DNA from: Pseudobacteriovorax antillogorgiicola
Lineage (GTDB): Bacteria; Bdellovibrionota_B; Oligoflexia; Oligoflexales; RGVZ01
Reading direction: 5' to 3'
DNA: 45,460 nt
NCBI GenBank assembly: GCA_945898195.1
Contig: CAMDHM010000023.1
Span: 1-45,460, forward strand
Made by a program: the position numbers and the translations under genes. Below are positions 1-8,663 of the stretch, one piece after another. Each line of letters starts with the position of its first letter. Positions within the stretch are counted from its first letter, which is position 1. The notes beneath the pieces were generated by a model. That model made no database searches, was not told the DNA's origin, and saw nothing but the letters and a program-made list of their open reading frames with translations.

Positions 1-45
1 CCGGTGTTGATTGAAGGAAGGCCCTGCTGTGACAGCCAGCTCTGC

Positions 46-76
46 AGCCGTACCGGGGAAAACCCAACGTACGGAA
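46..76 (+). ncRNA. Group II intron domain V-like hairpin (3' end of an intron, partial)
   Basis: The segment starts with AGCCGTAC and closes with ACGTACGG, giving a six-pair outer stem (CCGTAC/GTACGG), the AGC triad and an AC bulge. A short GGG/CCC stem with an A-rich loop sits on top. This is the layout of group II intron domain V; the element is 31 nt where the family usually has 32-34. Bases 77-115 could form a weak domain VI-like stem. The closing bases are AA rather than UU, so the lower stem is degenerate. If real, the reverse transcriptase and most of the intron lie left of the window. No coding frame in 1-146 could be assigned. Confidence 0.42.
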
Positions 77-146
77 TCGTCAAGAGGGTGGCGGAAACTT
101 GGTTGCCTCGCAAGGGACAGTCAAGCAACCACCACCCGAACTTGGT

Positions 147-539
147 TTACATTTTCTTTTTTAAATCAAAATAATCCAGCACCGATTCCATGACATGTGC
201 ATCGTCATTAAAACTGCCTTCGGCGGCAAAGTCAGGTGTTTGGTCTTGCTCTGTTACCAGATAGTCAATGGCGGCCAAAGCGTATGGAACAAAATGCGCC
301 CCTGGAGATTCATGGCACAACGCAATGAGGCGATGGGCTCGTGTCAGCAGCTCACGGGCAATTTTCGAATCGGGGTTTAAACTCCGCTCAGCGACTTTTA
401 GCCGCGTTTCAAAAGTATTCATGGCACTCTCAATGCGATGAAAGACATCCTCGTGATGGAGGATTCTTTTTAGGAGTGTGGAGTACCCTGCCGGGACATC
501 TGGATCTTCTTCCATTGGGACGGAATTCTCATTCACCAT
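147..539 (-). CDS. DUF1232/YkvA-like hypothetical protein
   Basis: A protein of about 130 residues if started at the ATG at 539, which has an AGGA sequence about ten bases upstream; an upstream ATG at 611 would add 24 residues rich in N, D and E. There is no signal peptide. The C-terminal third reads ALAAIDYLV...DQTPDF...FNDDAHV, which resembles the DUF1232 (YkvA) pattern of a hydrophobic helix, then D..PDF, then a DDA turn. The central part is helical and charged. The gene is transcribed toward the intron-like element and diverges from the secreted protein at 662. Function unknown. Confidence 0.6.
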   Translation of the reverse strand: MVNENSVPMEEDPDVPAGYSTLLKRILHHEDVFHRIESAMNTFETRLKVAERSLNPDSKIARELLTRAHRLIALCHESPGAHFVPYALAAIDYLVTEQDQTPDFAAEGSFNDDAHVMESVLDYFDLKKKM

Positions 540-661
540 TTTGTCGTTTTCCTGGGAGTCATTGTTGTTGGCAATTCTTAATGTTGCAGGACATAGGCAA
601 GTGTCATACAAACTCTACGGGAATTAAAATCAAAACTGCGTTGAGATTGCAAGGAGTTACC

Positions 662-1816
662 ATGCGTCGAGGCCTATTGAATTTGTGTCTCTGGACCGGT
701 TTAGGTGTGGTTGTTTGGGGTGCGGGCGTTTGGAGCGTTGCGCTGGCTTCTGAGGAGGGTGCTCCTTCTGATCCAGTATTGCTGGCGGCCATGGATGCTG
801 CGGAACCATACGCTGCGATGGTATTTCATGGCGGCTACCTTTGGGTGGGTCAATCGCGCAAGGATCACAGGGCTAATTACCGAGTGACGATTTTTAATCG
901 CGAGGATCATCGGATACATGAGGTGATGTTGAAGCACTCAGCCAGCACAATGCAGGCTTACGGTCCGGATGCTGTGATTGTCACAGGTACCGCTGGAGAG
1001 CCTAATCTAACCGCTTGGTCGATTGTGCGCGCGAGTGCCTCTGGATTTACGGTCGAACACCACTGGATTCCCGCAGAGGCATGGGCAAGTGGATGGCTTG
1101 GCTCGATAACCGGCAAGGAATTCTTTTTAGATCTTGGCGGGAATTACGACGATCCGGATGGGTCAAATGACCCGCAACTTGCGGCTCAGACGATTTTCAC
1201 GGCATCCAGTTCTGGTAAACCATCGTACTTGAAGACTCGCTTGCGCGGTCCTATTTCTGGGTTCAAACACGGCAACAAATTTGTGATTCTACGCAAGAAC
1301 GATGTAAGGGCTTCCGGCGGAAAAATTGTGATTTTGGATCCAGCAACTGGCCTGCTGCAAGAACTCTTTGAACGCAATCTGGATGGGCCAGGAGAACCAG
1401 TTGTTTTGCAAGATGGTGAGCGTTTGGCTGTGGCTGAATCGAATCGTGGCATCGTGCATTTTGTGAATCTTAGGACTGGCGAGAAATCAGAATTTGCAAC
1501 CGGCGGCGCGCCAAAATCGTTGGCTGTTTCCGGGAATTGTTTGATCGTGGGTATGGAAGCTGAGAAGAAGGGCCTAGTGTTAAGGGTTTCCCAGAATGGG
1601 CCGGTGGAAACGCTTGATTCATTTCATTTCGATTCGTTGGGTGAAGCGTTTCTTGGATTGCGGCGCATCGCGGCAGATCCAGTAACAGGGCGTATTTATG
1701 GAGAATCAGCGTATCCGTGCAATGCTGCGGTCCAGGACTGTAGCAAAACTTGGAATGCAGTTGTGGCCAGTCCTCGAGCATCGCGCGGAACATTTTTAGA
1801 GCAATGCTCAAAATAA
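662..1816 (+). CDS. Secreted hypothetical protein, possible beta-propeller
   Basis: A 384-residue protein. The start at 662 is set by AAGGAG seven bases upstream; the same frame stays open further upstream but contains no signal-like sequence. Residues 1-29 form a Sec signal peptide (two Arg, a long hydrophobic run, ending ALAS). The mature part has recurring short beta-rich units with GG, DG and W/Y turns (for example VILDPATGLLQEL, VHFVNLRTGEKSE), as in six- or seven-bladed propellers such as SMP-30/NHL-like proteins. Cys pairs lie near the C-terminus. No catalytic motif was recognised. It diverges from the DUF1232-like gene. Confidence 0.7.
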   Translation: MRRGLLNLCLWTGLGVVVWGAGVWSVALASEEGAPSDPVLLAAMDAAEPYAAMVFHGGYLWVGQSRKDHRANYRVTIFNREDHRIHEVMLKHSASTMQAYGPDAVIVTGTAGEPNLTAWSIVRASASGFTVEHHWIPAEAWASGWLGSITGKEFFLDLGGNYDDPDGSNDPQLAAQTIFTASSSGKPSYLKTRLRGPISGFKHGNKFVILRKNDVRASGGKIVILDPATGLLQELFERNLDGPGEPVVLQDGERLAVAESNRGIVHFVNLRTGEKSEFATGGAPKSLAVSGNCLIVGMEAEKKGLVLRVSQNGPVETLDSFHFDSLGEAFLGLRRIAADPVTGRIYGESAYPCNAAVQDCSKTWNAVVASPRASRGTFLEQCSK

Positions 1817-1831
1817 CGAAAAAAAAATAGC

Positions 1832-1858
1832 TTGACTAAAGTTGAGCTGGCCTAGGAT
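1832..1858 (+). promoter_or_regulatory. Possible sigma70-type promoter before the 1926 lipoprotein
   Basis: TTGACT at 1832-1837 is a good -35 match. TAGGAT at 1853-1858 is a partial -10 match at 15-base spacing, which is short. It lies just after an A-run at 1820-1827 and about 70 bases before the next start codon. Confidence 0.3.
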
Positions 1859-1925
1859 AACAAACGAAGCTTTTCCAAAGAGTATATTTTAGTCAGCACG
1901 CAATTCCTATTTAAGGGAGAAACGC

Positions 1926-2681
1926 ATGATGTCCTTTCGTATTACTGCAACGACAGCGATTTTAGCTTTGGCTTTGTCAGGATGTGGCACGGCCGGTGAC
2001 AATTCTTTTAAAGCTGCAAAGGTACTGTCGGTTGAGACCAAGCTTGTCGATGAATTGAACGTTACAATCAAAGAAATTGAGACACCAGTTGATGTTCAGG
2101 AAACCGTTGCAACTCAGGTTGCGGCGCGTAATGCCATGATTACTTCAGACCTCAAGGATCAGTTTAATGGCGATGTTGGTGCTGTTGGTGTGATCGTGGA
2201 TCAGATCATCAACATCGGGAAGAAAGTCTGGGCGGTTGTCGCTGCCGGCAAGCCTGTGATGAATGTGAAGTTTGATTTTGCCAGTGCGATGCCCAAAGGG
2301 ATTACGGTAGCCTCAGATCTGCACGGCTTCTCTGAACTTCAGTTCAAGTCGTTTGAATACAGCGGCACGAACCTTTACGGCATGGAAGTTTTCAAAGTTC
2401 AATACACAGTTGTTTTTCAATACGGTGGCGCGTTCGCTGGTAAGGGTGCGTACATTGCCAGCGCGTCTATTGTTCCGCAGAATGTGTCTGTGATCTGGGG
2501 CTATAGCCTCGGTATGGATGTCAATAACGTATCTGTCTCCAATCTTGGCAGCAGTGAGAGCCCAGTTGCCGGGATGAACCTGATGGCCAACATCAAGGTT
2601 TCAACGGTCCTTAGGGCGACGGAAGTAAACGAGATTTTTGCGATTCGCGGGGACAGCGGCCTTTTGACCCGGGTGCATTAA
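1926..2681 (+). CDS. Lipoprotein of unknown function
   Basis: A 251-residue protein with a lipoprotein signal: hydrophobic residues 5-18 then a lipobox LSGC with the acylated Cys at about residue 20. The start is the first of two adjacent ATGs (1926 and 1929), preceded by GGGAGA. Residues 25-75 are helical and charged. The remainder alternates hydrophobic and polar residues and is rich in V, G and S, as in a beta-sandwich or lipid-binding barrel. No enzyme motif was seen. It is a single gene closed by a strong hairpin at 2719-2748. Expected in the periplasm or outer membrane. Confidence 0.75.
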   Translation: MMSFRITATTAILALALSGCGTAGDNSFKAAKVLSVETKLVDELNVTIKEIETPVDVQETVATQVAARNAMITSDLKDQFNGDVGAVGVIVDQIINIGKKVWAVVAAGKPVMNVKFDFASAMPKGITVASDLHGFSELQFKSFEYSGTNLYGMEVFKVQYTVVFQYGGAFAGKGAYIASASIVPQNVSVIWGYSLGMDVNNVSVSNLGSSESPVAGMNLMANIKVSTVLRATEVNEIFAIRGDSGLLTRVH

Positions 2682-2718
2682 ACTTAATTTGAACCTGTGT
2701 GATTTGATTTAAATGAAC

Positions 2719-2748
2719 AAAGGGTCAGCCCAACCAGGCTGACCCTTT
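2719..2748. terminator. Bidirectional terminator between convergent genes
   Basis: Perfect 12-bp stem (AAAGGGTCAGCC pairing with GGCTGACCCTTT) around a six-base loop. It lies between the plus-strand lipoprotein ending at 2681 and the minus-strand HAMP gene ending at 2823. The flanking T content is modest on both sides. Confidence 0.8.
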
Positions 2749-2822
2749 GCTTTCCAGCGACAAACAGAGTGACGTGTTCCAATGAAACAAGACGGGGTAT
2801 TTCGGATGGCCCAAAAGATAGG

Positions 2823-3398
2823 TCAAATACCCAAATCGTCTCCGGAAGCGCGTCGCTTGTCGCTCAAGGACTCACCTTCCTCACGCTCGCGCGCTTTGGC
2901 AAGGGAGTCAGTCAAAAAGTTAAGTTCCTCTGCGATATCCTGAAATGCGTCGCCTTTTTTAGCGCTGATCCGTTTCGAGAGATCGCCGTTCGCGAGAGCT
3001 CGGACGTGTTTACGGAATGCTGCTGTCGATCCTACCATTTGGCTGGTGACGCGCAGCGACACCGCGATCGACACACCAACATAACCAACCAAGACAAGTA
3101 GTGCCCAGACCCGCACCCCTTCAATATGATGGTAAACTTGGCTGATGGTGGCGTCGTCCGCTTGCGTATTCTCGATGAAAGTATTCGCGAACATTTCAAG
3201 GTTTTTATAGAATAAAAACGACAGAGCTAACGAAAACAGCGCCGCAGCCAATGCGTTGTAAGCCGCAATTCGGAGTTGAATCACCGGCTGAAACATCATC
3301 CCGCCAACGGTCCGCTTCGTTGCCGACCGTCCAGATCCCGGAGGCCGCCTAGTCGGTGTGTCCGGCCCTACCAAAGTCAATTTGTTCTTGTCACTCAA
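2823..3398 (-). CDS. Two-helix membrane protein with HAMP domain, no output domain
   Basis: A 191-residue protein. The start is a TTG at 3398, chosen because GGGAGG sits seven bases upstream. A basic, Pro-rich cytoplasmic tail (1-35) is followed by a transmembrane helix at about 44-65, a short periplasmic loop of about 30 residues, and a second helix at about 97-117. A HAMP-like region with the ALANGDLSKRI turn follows, then a charged helix to the end. It has the input half of a chemoreceptor or sensor kinase but no methyl-accepting, kinase or cyclase domain. It may act as a stand-alone signal relay; the partner is unknown. Confidence 0.7.
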   Translation of the reverse strand: MSDKNKLTLVGPDTPTRRPPGSGRSATKRTVGGMMFQPVIQLRIAAYNALAAALFSLALSFLFYKNLEMFANTFIENTQADDATISQVYHHIEGVRVWALLVLVGYVGVSIAVSLRVTSQMVGSTAAFRKHVRALANGDLSKRISAKKGDAFQDIAEELNFLTDSLAKAREREEGESLSDKRRASGDDLGI

Positions 3399-3502
3399 AG
3401 TACACCTCCCTTTTCCCTCTTAAAGAGACAATCGGCAGGTTGCGTCGGAACTCAAATGAAAAGAAAAATATTTTTTAAGTATCCGAATAGATTGGGTTAA
3501 TT

Positions 3503-4918
3503 TTATATTTTTTGGCGGGTTGGCGCACCCAAAGTCAAGATGTCGGTGTTTGGAAGTCGTTGGCGAAGTTTGTCCGCCAGGGCTGTGCTTGCGGCTAAGG
3601 TCCCGTGATTTAGAAAAATTTTCTTGGGGCGGCGTTGGATTCTCGCAACCCATTCGATAAGGTCTTGTTGATCGGCATGGGCAGAGAGGTTGTCGATGAA
3701 CTCAATGTCAGCCTCAATTGGAATTTCAGTATGGAAAATCCGGATTTTTCCCGCAGTTTTCCCTTCGTCCAAAAGGTAGCGACCTTTAGATCCTTCGGCT
3801 TGATATCCAACGAACAGAATCGTGTTCTTTGGATTGGATAGTCTGGCTTTTAAATGGTGGAGGATGCGTCCTCCACTAAGCATACCTGACGCCGAGATTA
3901 CGATGAATGGACCGTCCTTCATACATGCTGCCATCGACTCATCCGTTGAATCGGTTGTTTCAAATAGCCGGGGGAGGAACCCTGAAACTTCACCGTTGGC
4001 TGCTGTTGCCAGTAAATGGTCTTCCGGATGTTGCAGAAATGTCCTCGTTGCCGCGCTAGCCATTGGTGAATCAAGAATAACTGGAACGCATGGGATTGCC
4101 TTCTGATCTTCAAGTTGACGGATCATGAACAATAGTTCCTGTGTTCGACCCACGGCAAACGCTGGGATTACCAAGACGCCATTGTGGGCCATTGTCCTCT
4201 GGATAACGTCGCCTAAGAGCTGTGAACCAGGAAGTCGAGAGTGATTTCTTGAGCCATAAGTGGATTCGAGAACGAGTATATCGGTCTCTGAAATATTGGC
4301 GGGAGGCCGCATTGTAATCGAACGATTGTTTCCGAGATCCCCAGAAAAAGTAATGAGTTTTGAGACGCCACCGTCATCAATAGAAAATTGAACGAGGCTT
4401 GCGCCAGTGATGTGGCCAGCACGAACAAACTTGAATTGGACATTATGGCTCAACGTTTGCCAAGCATCCCGAGGTACCGTTTTGAAATGATCGATGGCAA
4501 GGTTTGCATCCGCCTCGGTGAAGAGGGGTTCGGGTGACTTATGGTGGGAATATCCTGTTCGGCGAGCGTATGAAGCTTGCTCTTCTTCAAGAAACGCGGC
4601 ATCAAGCAGCAGGATCTTGGCCAATTCAGCGGTTCCATTGGTGCAAAAAATCGGTCCTCGGTAACCTTCACGGCAATAACGTGGCAAACGGCCGGAATGA
4701 TCGAGGTGTGCGTGTGTTAGGATTATGGCATCAACGTCATCTGGTTTTGGCTGAGTCGGCAGCCAATTCTTGGCGCGGGAATCGCTTGACCCTTGATATA
4801 GGCCGCAATCTATCATGACCCGAAATGATTTTGGACCCGGGTCACCATCAATCTGCAAAATGCTTCTACTGCCCGTGACTTCGCCGGTAGCGCCAAGAAA
4901 ATCCAGGTAGACTGACAT
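3503..4918 (-). CDS. Beta-CASP metallo-beta-lactamase RNase (RNA-specificity domain protein)
   Basis: A 471-residue protein. The start at 4918 is preferred over 4930 because GGGGAG lies just before it, within the longer reading. Motif 2 is HAHLDHSG, metal ligands follow at AGHITGA and SGDLG, and the beta-CASP markers are DILVLESTYG, GYQAEGSKG and NLSAHADQQ. This is the full set seen in the CPSF-73/YSH1-like branch, which cleaves or trims RNA using two zinc ions. There is no signal peptide, so it is cytoplasmic. It is a single gene; its upstream region 4931-5105 is shared with the divergent CAP-domain lipoprotein. Substrate unknown. Confidence 0.88.
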   Translation of the reverse strand: MSVYLDFLGATGEVTGSRSILQIDGDPGPKSFRVMIDCGLYQGSSDSRAKNWLPTQPKPDDVDAIILTHAHLDHSGRLPRYCREGYRGPIFCTNGTAELAKILLLDAAFLEEEQASYARRTGYSHHKSPEPLFTEADANLAIDHFKTVPRDAWQTLSHNVQFKFVRAGHITGASLVQFSIDDGGVSKLITFSGDLGNNRSITMRPPANISETDILVLESTYGSRNHSRLPGSQLLGDVIQRTMAHNGVLVIPAFAVGRTQELLFMIRQLEDQKAIPCVPVILDSPMASAATRTFLQHPEDHLLATAANGEVSGFLPRLFETTDSTDESMAACMKDGPFIVISASGMLSGGRILHHLKARLSNPKNTILFVGYQAEGSKGRYLLDEGKTAGKIRIFHTEIPIEADIEFIDNLSAHADQQDLIEWVARIQRRPKKIFLNHGTLAASTALADKLRQRLPNTDILTLGAPTRQKI

Positions 4919-5105
4919 TGAGCTCCCCAATCAAATGGACTTTAGGGTCTCATTCATAGACTCGGTCGTCAAAGTTGAAAATTCCACAAGAAGCCGTCAT
5001 TTTACCCGTGCTTCTCGCATTTCTTAGGCAGGATTGCCGACCAAACGAGCTCATCATTTGGATTTCGGCTCGAGCTTTTGTTTTTTTTGCCGATACTTAC
5101 TGTGT

Positions 5106-6089
5106 ATGAAACTACTGACGAAACCTGTAAAAAATATCCAGCTAGCAACACTCATGGTGGTGCTCGCCTTGTCTTTGTGTGCATGCAAAATGAAGCCTGG
5201 TGCCCACGGTAGCTCAAGCAGCTCCGCGACATCAACGTTCAAGAGTAACAGTAATGGGATTTCACTGGTGGCAGGCGAGTCTGCCATATCGGGCAGTGGC
5301 AAAGCTTTGCTTTTCGCCGCCGTGCGCGATAACGCGGTCGTCGTCGCGTTTTGTCCTAACGATATCGCCACCTGTAGCAAGGGAGACATTAGGGCTTTTC
5401 CTGGACAGCTGGTGATCGCATCTGCAGCGAATGTGATTTTCAGTAGCGTCATGGAATTTGATTTAAAATCGACCAAAAAATTCAGCGTTTTTGCTCGGAT
5501 GGGAGGCGGCGGCCTTGTTTGTGGCGATTTTGTCTCGGAAACATCAAAGTTTGGCCCTGTGGTGGTGTCCGCTTTAGGGCAGGGAGCAACCCTTTGTGCC
5601 GGTTCTGATCCTGATTCATTAGGTAACGGATTTTTACGCCAGCTCTTGAAGGGAGAGGCAGGTGCTCAACCTGAAGGGACCCCTAAAGTCGTAACCGCTA
5701 CGTCAGCGGTGATCGCCGATTGGGTGCCAAATCCCGAGGGACTTAGCCTTTCAGACATGGAAACGGAGCTGATTCGCCGGACCAATGAAACTCGCGCAAC
5801 GGTGGGTTTGGAGCCCTTATTGGTATCGAGTCAGCTGATGCAATTTGCGCGGTCATGGGCTCAAAGTGTCGCGTCTCGAATGGCGGCAAATGAACACAGC
5901 AACTACGGTGTCTCCGAAAATGCTTGCTGCTCCCCGCCTGGCGTATTTTCGGCGCAAGCCGCATTTGGAATCTGGCAATATAGCCTCGAGGCAAAAGATA
6001 AAATGATGGCCCGTGAGCCGCGCTACATCGGTGTTGGTGGGGCTGTGGATGCCTATGGAAATAATTACTGGTATCAGCTGTTTCTATAA
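5106..6089 (+). CDS. CAP (SCP/PR-1) domain lipoprotein
   Basis: A 327-residue protein starting at the ATG at 5106. Residues 1-28 form a lipoprotein signal ending LCAC. A Ser-rich linker follows, then a middle domain of about 150 residues without a recognised family but with several Cys. The C-terminal domain (from about residue 215) has CAP features: LIRRTNETRATVGLEPL, a histidine in NEHSNYG, SENAC, and an IGVGGAVDAYGNNYWYQLF ending. The CAP His and Glu are present; the domain is short. No clear ribosome site precedes the start. It ends exactly next to the stop of the opposite-strand gene at 6090. Confidence 0.78.
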   Translation: MKLLTKPVKNIQLATLMVVLALSLCACKMKPGAHGSSSSSATSTFKSNSNGISLVAGESAISGSGKALLFAAVRDNAVVVAFCPNDIATCSKGDIRAFPGQLVIASAANVIFSSVMEFDLKSTKKFSVFARMGGGGLVCGDFVSETSKFGPVVVSALGQGATLCAGSDPDSLGNGFLRQLLKGEAGAQPEGTPKVVTATSAVIADWVPNPEGLSLSDMETELIRRTNETRATVGLEPLLVSSQLMQFARSWAQSVASRMAANEHSNYGVSENACCSPPGVFSAQAAFGIWQYSLEAKDKMMAREPRYIGVGGAVDAYGNNYWYQLFL

Positions 6090-7070
6090 TCATTTTTCTT
6101 TCCGTATGATCTGCAATTCAGTGTTTCCTGAATCAGACCTGCCGGGACGATTTGGTCCTGGGGACGGCAAATCGTCTGGGCCGGACTCAAATTGAGCTAT
6201 TGGTTTTTCTCCATCAGAGCACCAGTTCCAAGTGAGCCGAATGTTGAATTCACGGACGGCGTTGGTCGTTTGTTTGGATCTCCAGATTGCAGGCGCGTCA
6301 ATGCTGTGAGGTTTATGCGCTCGTTCGTCGTAGTATATTGGCCATCGGGCGGGATTGAAGGGTGAAAAAGCGCCATCTAAAAGGCTTACGTCGTCGGCGC
6401 GATAGTCGAAAAATGAAACAAAAGACGATCTAATTATCGATGGCGCCACCGAGAAAAACCTGTGCTCTGATTGAATGAGAATTTGGCCCCGCTGCCCGCG
6501 GCGTGTCTGTGCATCCAGCCAGCTCTGAGTTGCAAGTTGCTGACGTTCGCGAAAGTCGCGGTTTGTTTCCCCCTGCTGTTGAATTATGGTGGGAACACCC
6601 CAATCTTCTCGGGCTAGTCGGGAATTGAAAGATCCCATGCTGAAGTAGCGCCAACCCGGGCGGACCGCCTCCCGTAGGGGGCGCAATATACCTCCGTCCA
6701 GCTGAAGTTCATCGAGGTAATAAAATTCCTCATGGTTCCTGTGTAAAAGGGAGCTGGTTTCACAATCATGTAAGTCCCAAAGGACGGCGCGTCGCGATAT
6801 CACGGATGCTTGCTGCTCTGGTAAGGAGGCCATTTGCAGCAGCTCTGCGGCGGACAAGCCGCGCCATATTCCCCAATAGAATGAGAATTGATTTCCGTCG
6901 ACGGATAGTTGTGGAGCCCCATTGACGGTCTCGTATGGGGCAGCGGTATCTTGAGTGGTTGCCGCCAGGGCACTTGGTGGTGTGACGGTTCTGGACCTAC
7001 AAGATCCTGCAAGAATGCCGATGGCAATGAGGGCTCCGAAGGCGCTGCGTCGAGGCATAGGCGTGCTCAC
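6090..7070 (-). CDS. Lipoprotein of unknown function, last gene of the HTTM cluster
   Basis: A 326-residue protein. The GTG start at 7070 overlaps the TGA of the small gene upstream by four bases (GTGA); an in-frame ATG lies four codons later at 7058. Residues 9-23 are hydrophobic and end in AGSC, a slightly atypical lipobox. The mature chain is rich in Trp, Tyr and Arg (FSFYWGIWRG, WNWC) and includes a SFNSRLAREDW segment. No catalytic motif recognised. Its place at the end of an overlapping run with HTTM genes suggests a periplasmic partner or substrate of that membrane complex; this is inference. Confidence 0.68.
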   Translation of the reverse strand: MSTPMPRRSAFGALIAIGILAGSCRSRTVTPPSALAATTQDTAAPYETVNGAPQLSVDGNQFSFYWGIWRGLSAAELLQMASLPEQQASVISRRAVLWDLHDCETSSLLHRNHEEFYYLDELQLDGGILRPLREAVRPGWRYFSMGSFNSRLAREDWGVPTIIQQQGETNRDFRERQQLATQSWLDAQTRRGQRGQILIQSEHRFFSVAPSIIRSSFVSFFDYRADDVSLLDGAFSPFNPARWPIYYDERAHKPHSIDAPAIWRSKQTTNAVREFNIRLTWNWCSDGEKPIAQFESGPDDLPSPGPNRPGRSDSGNTELQIIRKEK

Positions 7071-7252
7071 TTTCCTGCTGCACCGTTCATGTATGCCGCC
7101 ATTGTCATCATGGTCGGCAACGCTAGGCTTGAAAAATGTGTTTGAGCACTGATGTTGACGTCGATCGTGTCAGTCATTCGTGGCCAGTCGGATTTGACAA
7201 ACCAACCAGCGCTACCAAGGCCGGTAATCACTGCGCAGCTTGGTTTTTCCAT
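7067..7252 (-). CDS. Small hypothetical protein in the HTTM cluster
   Basis: A 61-residue reading frame. It starts inside the 3' end of the HTTM gene (25-base overlap) and ends in a four-base overlap with the next lipoprotein. GAGGAA lies four bases before its ATG, a good ribosome site, and without it 157 bases of the run would be empty. The protein has no signal peptide; it holds a Gly-rich start (ITGLGSAGW) and a Met/Ala-rich tail. It matches no family known to me. Confidence 0.5.
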   Translation of the reverse strand: MEKPSCAVITGLGSAGWFVKSDWPRMTDTIDVNISAQTHFSSLALPTMMTMAAYMNGAAGK

Positions 7253-8115
7253 AAGATTCCTCGGACTTCATTTTCTTTTAGAAATAGAGTCATTGCCGCA
7301 ATAAGTGTCCATTCAAAGAGCTGAATGTTCATACTATATTCGATCCCTAGATGGAGAAAGCACAGGGCGATAATGGCAATGAGGCGTGTGTCGCGGAACC
7401 AAACTAGAAGTGGAAACGCCCCTTCGATCACCATCGTCGTCCAGGTCAGGATTTTAGCCATGAAAACCGTGCGCATGAAGTCGGGGAGAGGAAATCGTTG
7501 AAATTCAGTTAATTGCTGAACAATGTAGACGCTGCTTCCATCAAGCCAAGCTGCTCCCTTGGCTTTGAAGCAAAAAGCAGCCGCATATATCAGACAGACT
7601 TGAAACTGCAGTGCGCGGAATGCTGCGGGATTTATCCGCTTAAGGGGGTGCCCCCGAATCAAACTCTCCAAAGAAATGGCAGCTCCGGAAGGCGCAAAAA
7701 TCATCAAGAAACTTGTCAAACGGAGAAACGTATCACCGCTGTGAAGGATATAAATGTTGCGATGATGGAAACTAGCGAGGCAAATATAAACGAGCAAAGA
7801 CATCCGGCGCGGAAAAAGTCCAACCATAATCAGTGCACTTGCAAGCATGTATACCCAAAACAGAATGGTTACGACCTGAGGGCTATCTCCAAGGAGAAAA
7901 AACAAATTGAGCCGGCTTGTGCCGATCATGCTGCGGGCTAGATCAAGCGGAAATATTGCATTGGAATCAAACCACATGCCTAGGTCTTGATAAAGAAGCG
8001 CACCATTCAAAATAAGTAGCAGGCCAAAAAGAATCCGGAATAGCGCGAGAGGCTGCGGAGCGACTGGTTCAGTTAGCCAACGCCAAAATGCAGAGATGAG
8101 TTGCGTAAAATTCAT
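7228..8115 (-). CDS. HTTM-domain membrane protein (vitamin K-dependent gamma-carboxylase-like)
   Basis: A 295-residue polytopic membrane protein with about six to seven hydrophobic segments. It starts APQPLALFRILFGLLL, the usual opening of HTTM proteins, and has a conserved inner motif FHHRNIYILHSGDTFLR at about residues 115-131, followed by FLMIFAPSG. These are marks of the HTTM/DCC family related to the membrane part of vitamin K-dependent gamma-carboxylase. The ATG at 8115 overlaps the TAA of the upstream gene (TAATG). The bacterial function is not established; family relatives oxidise a quinol coupled to carboxylation. Confidence 0.82.
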   Translation of the reverse strand: MNFTQLISAFWRWLTEPVAPQPLALFRILFGLLLILNGALLYQDLGMWFDSNAIFPLDLARSMIGTSRLNLFFLLGDSPQVVTILFWVYMLASALIMVGLFPRRMSLLVYICLASFHHRNIYILHSGDTFLRLTSFLMIFAPSGAAISLESLIRGHPLKRINPAAFRALQFQVCLIYAAAFCFKAKGAAWLDGSSVYIVQQLTEFQRFPLPDFMRTVFMAKILTWTTMVIEGAFPLLVWFRDTRLIAIIALCFLHLGIEYSMNIQLFEWTLIAAMTLFLKENEVRGILWKNQAAQ

Positions 8116-8663
8116 TATGGAGCTTTCCAGGAATGGAAAACAAAGCGGTTGTAAGGACGGAGATCATTAAGGACATCACCTGGTGCATCGGGAGGCAAGC
8201 TTTTACGCCAGTTTCGCACCAACTCAATCCGTTCTACGCCAGGTCCTGATGCTGTTGAGGTCTCTCGAAAAACCCATGCCGCCGCGGCGTTCCACATCGC
8301 TTTATTGCTGTCGAGGCGCAGGTTGTCATTGAAGAACTTTCGCCATCTTTCCTTTTGATAGCGCTTCAAAGCTGGGAAATCAGTCATTCGGGTGAAGGTC
8401 CAGGTTTTGCGAGTCCCATCTTTGAAATAAATTTCGCTGTTTATAAAGATGTCTTCGTCGCGCGGCTGGGGGGCAAACATATCCCAGCCCTGCCATAATC
8501 CCGACCATTGAAAAAAAGTCCGGTATTGATTGTCGAGGGACAATTTAAGAGGAGTGCCTTCGGGCATACTCCAACTCAGGGCACCAACCATGTATAGCCC
8601 GGCCGCAATGGCCGCAATGGCCATGAATGGACGAGTTATCGGAGGATTAATTTTATTTTCCAC
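8115..8663 (-). CDS. HTTM-associated membrane-anchored protein with WDMFAP motif
   Basis: About 182 residues from a GTG at 8663, which has GAAGG six bases upstream and overlaps the preceding gene by 11 bases. An ATG at 8705 would add 14 basic residues but has no ribosome site and a 53-base overlap. One N-terminal membrane helix (MAIAAIAAGLYMVGALSW) precedes a soluble domain. That domain opens with W...GWDMFAPQPRDED, a motif typical of proteins encoded beside HTTM genes. It probably docks on the HTTM protein at the membrane outer face. Confidence 0.75.
   Translation of the reverse strand: MENKINPPITRPFMAIAAIAAGLYMVGALSWSMPEGTPLKLSLDNQYRTFFQWSGLWQGWDMFAPQPRDEDIFINSEIYFKDGTRKTWTFTRMTDFPALKRYQKERWRKFFNDNLRLDSNKAMWNAAAAWVFRETSTASGPGVERIELVRNWRKSLPPDAPGDVLNDLRPYNRFVFHSWKAP

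Noticed and set aside
1..170. Open frame from base 1 (PVLIEGRPCC...) as the end of a truncated protein
   Set aside because: No similarity recognised and it spans the domain V-like hairpin, so it is more likely intron RNA than protein.
341..661. Upstream extension of the secreted propeller-like protein
   Set aside because: It runs antisense to the DUF1232-like gene and would bury the clear signal peptide that starts at 662.
5046..5088. CGAGC...GCTCG hairpin followed by a long T-run before the CAP lipoprotein
   Set aside because: Five-pair stem with a 17-base loop and no upstream plus-strand gene to end; could be a leader attenuator but too weak to annotate.
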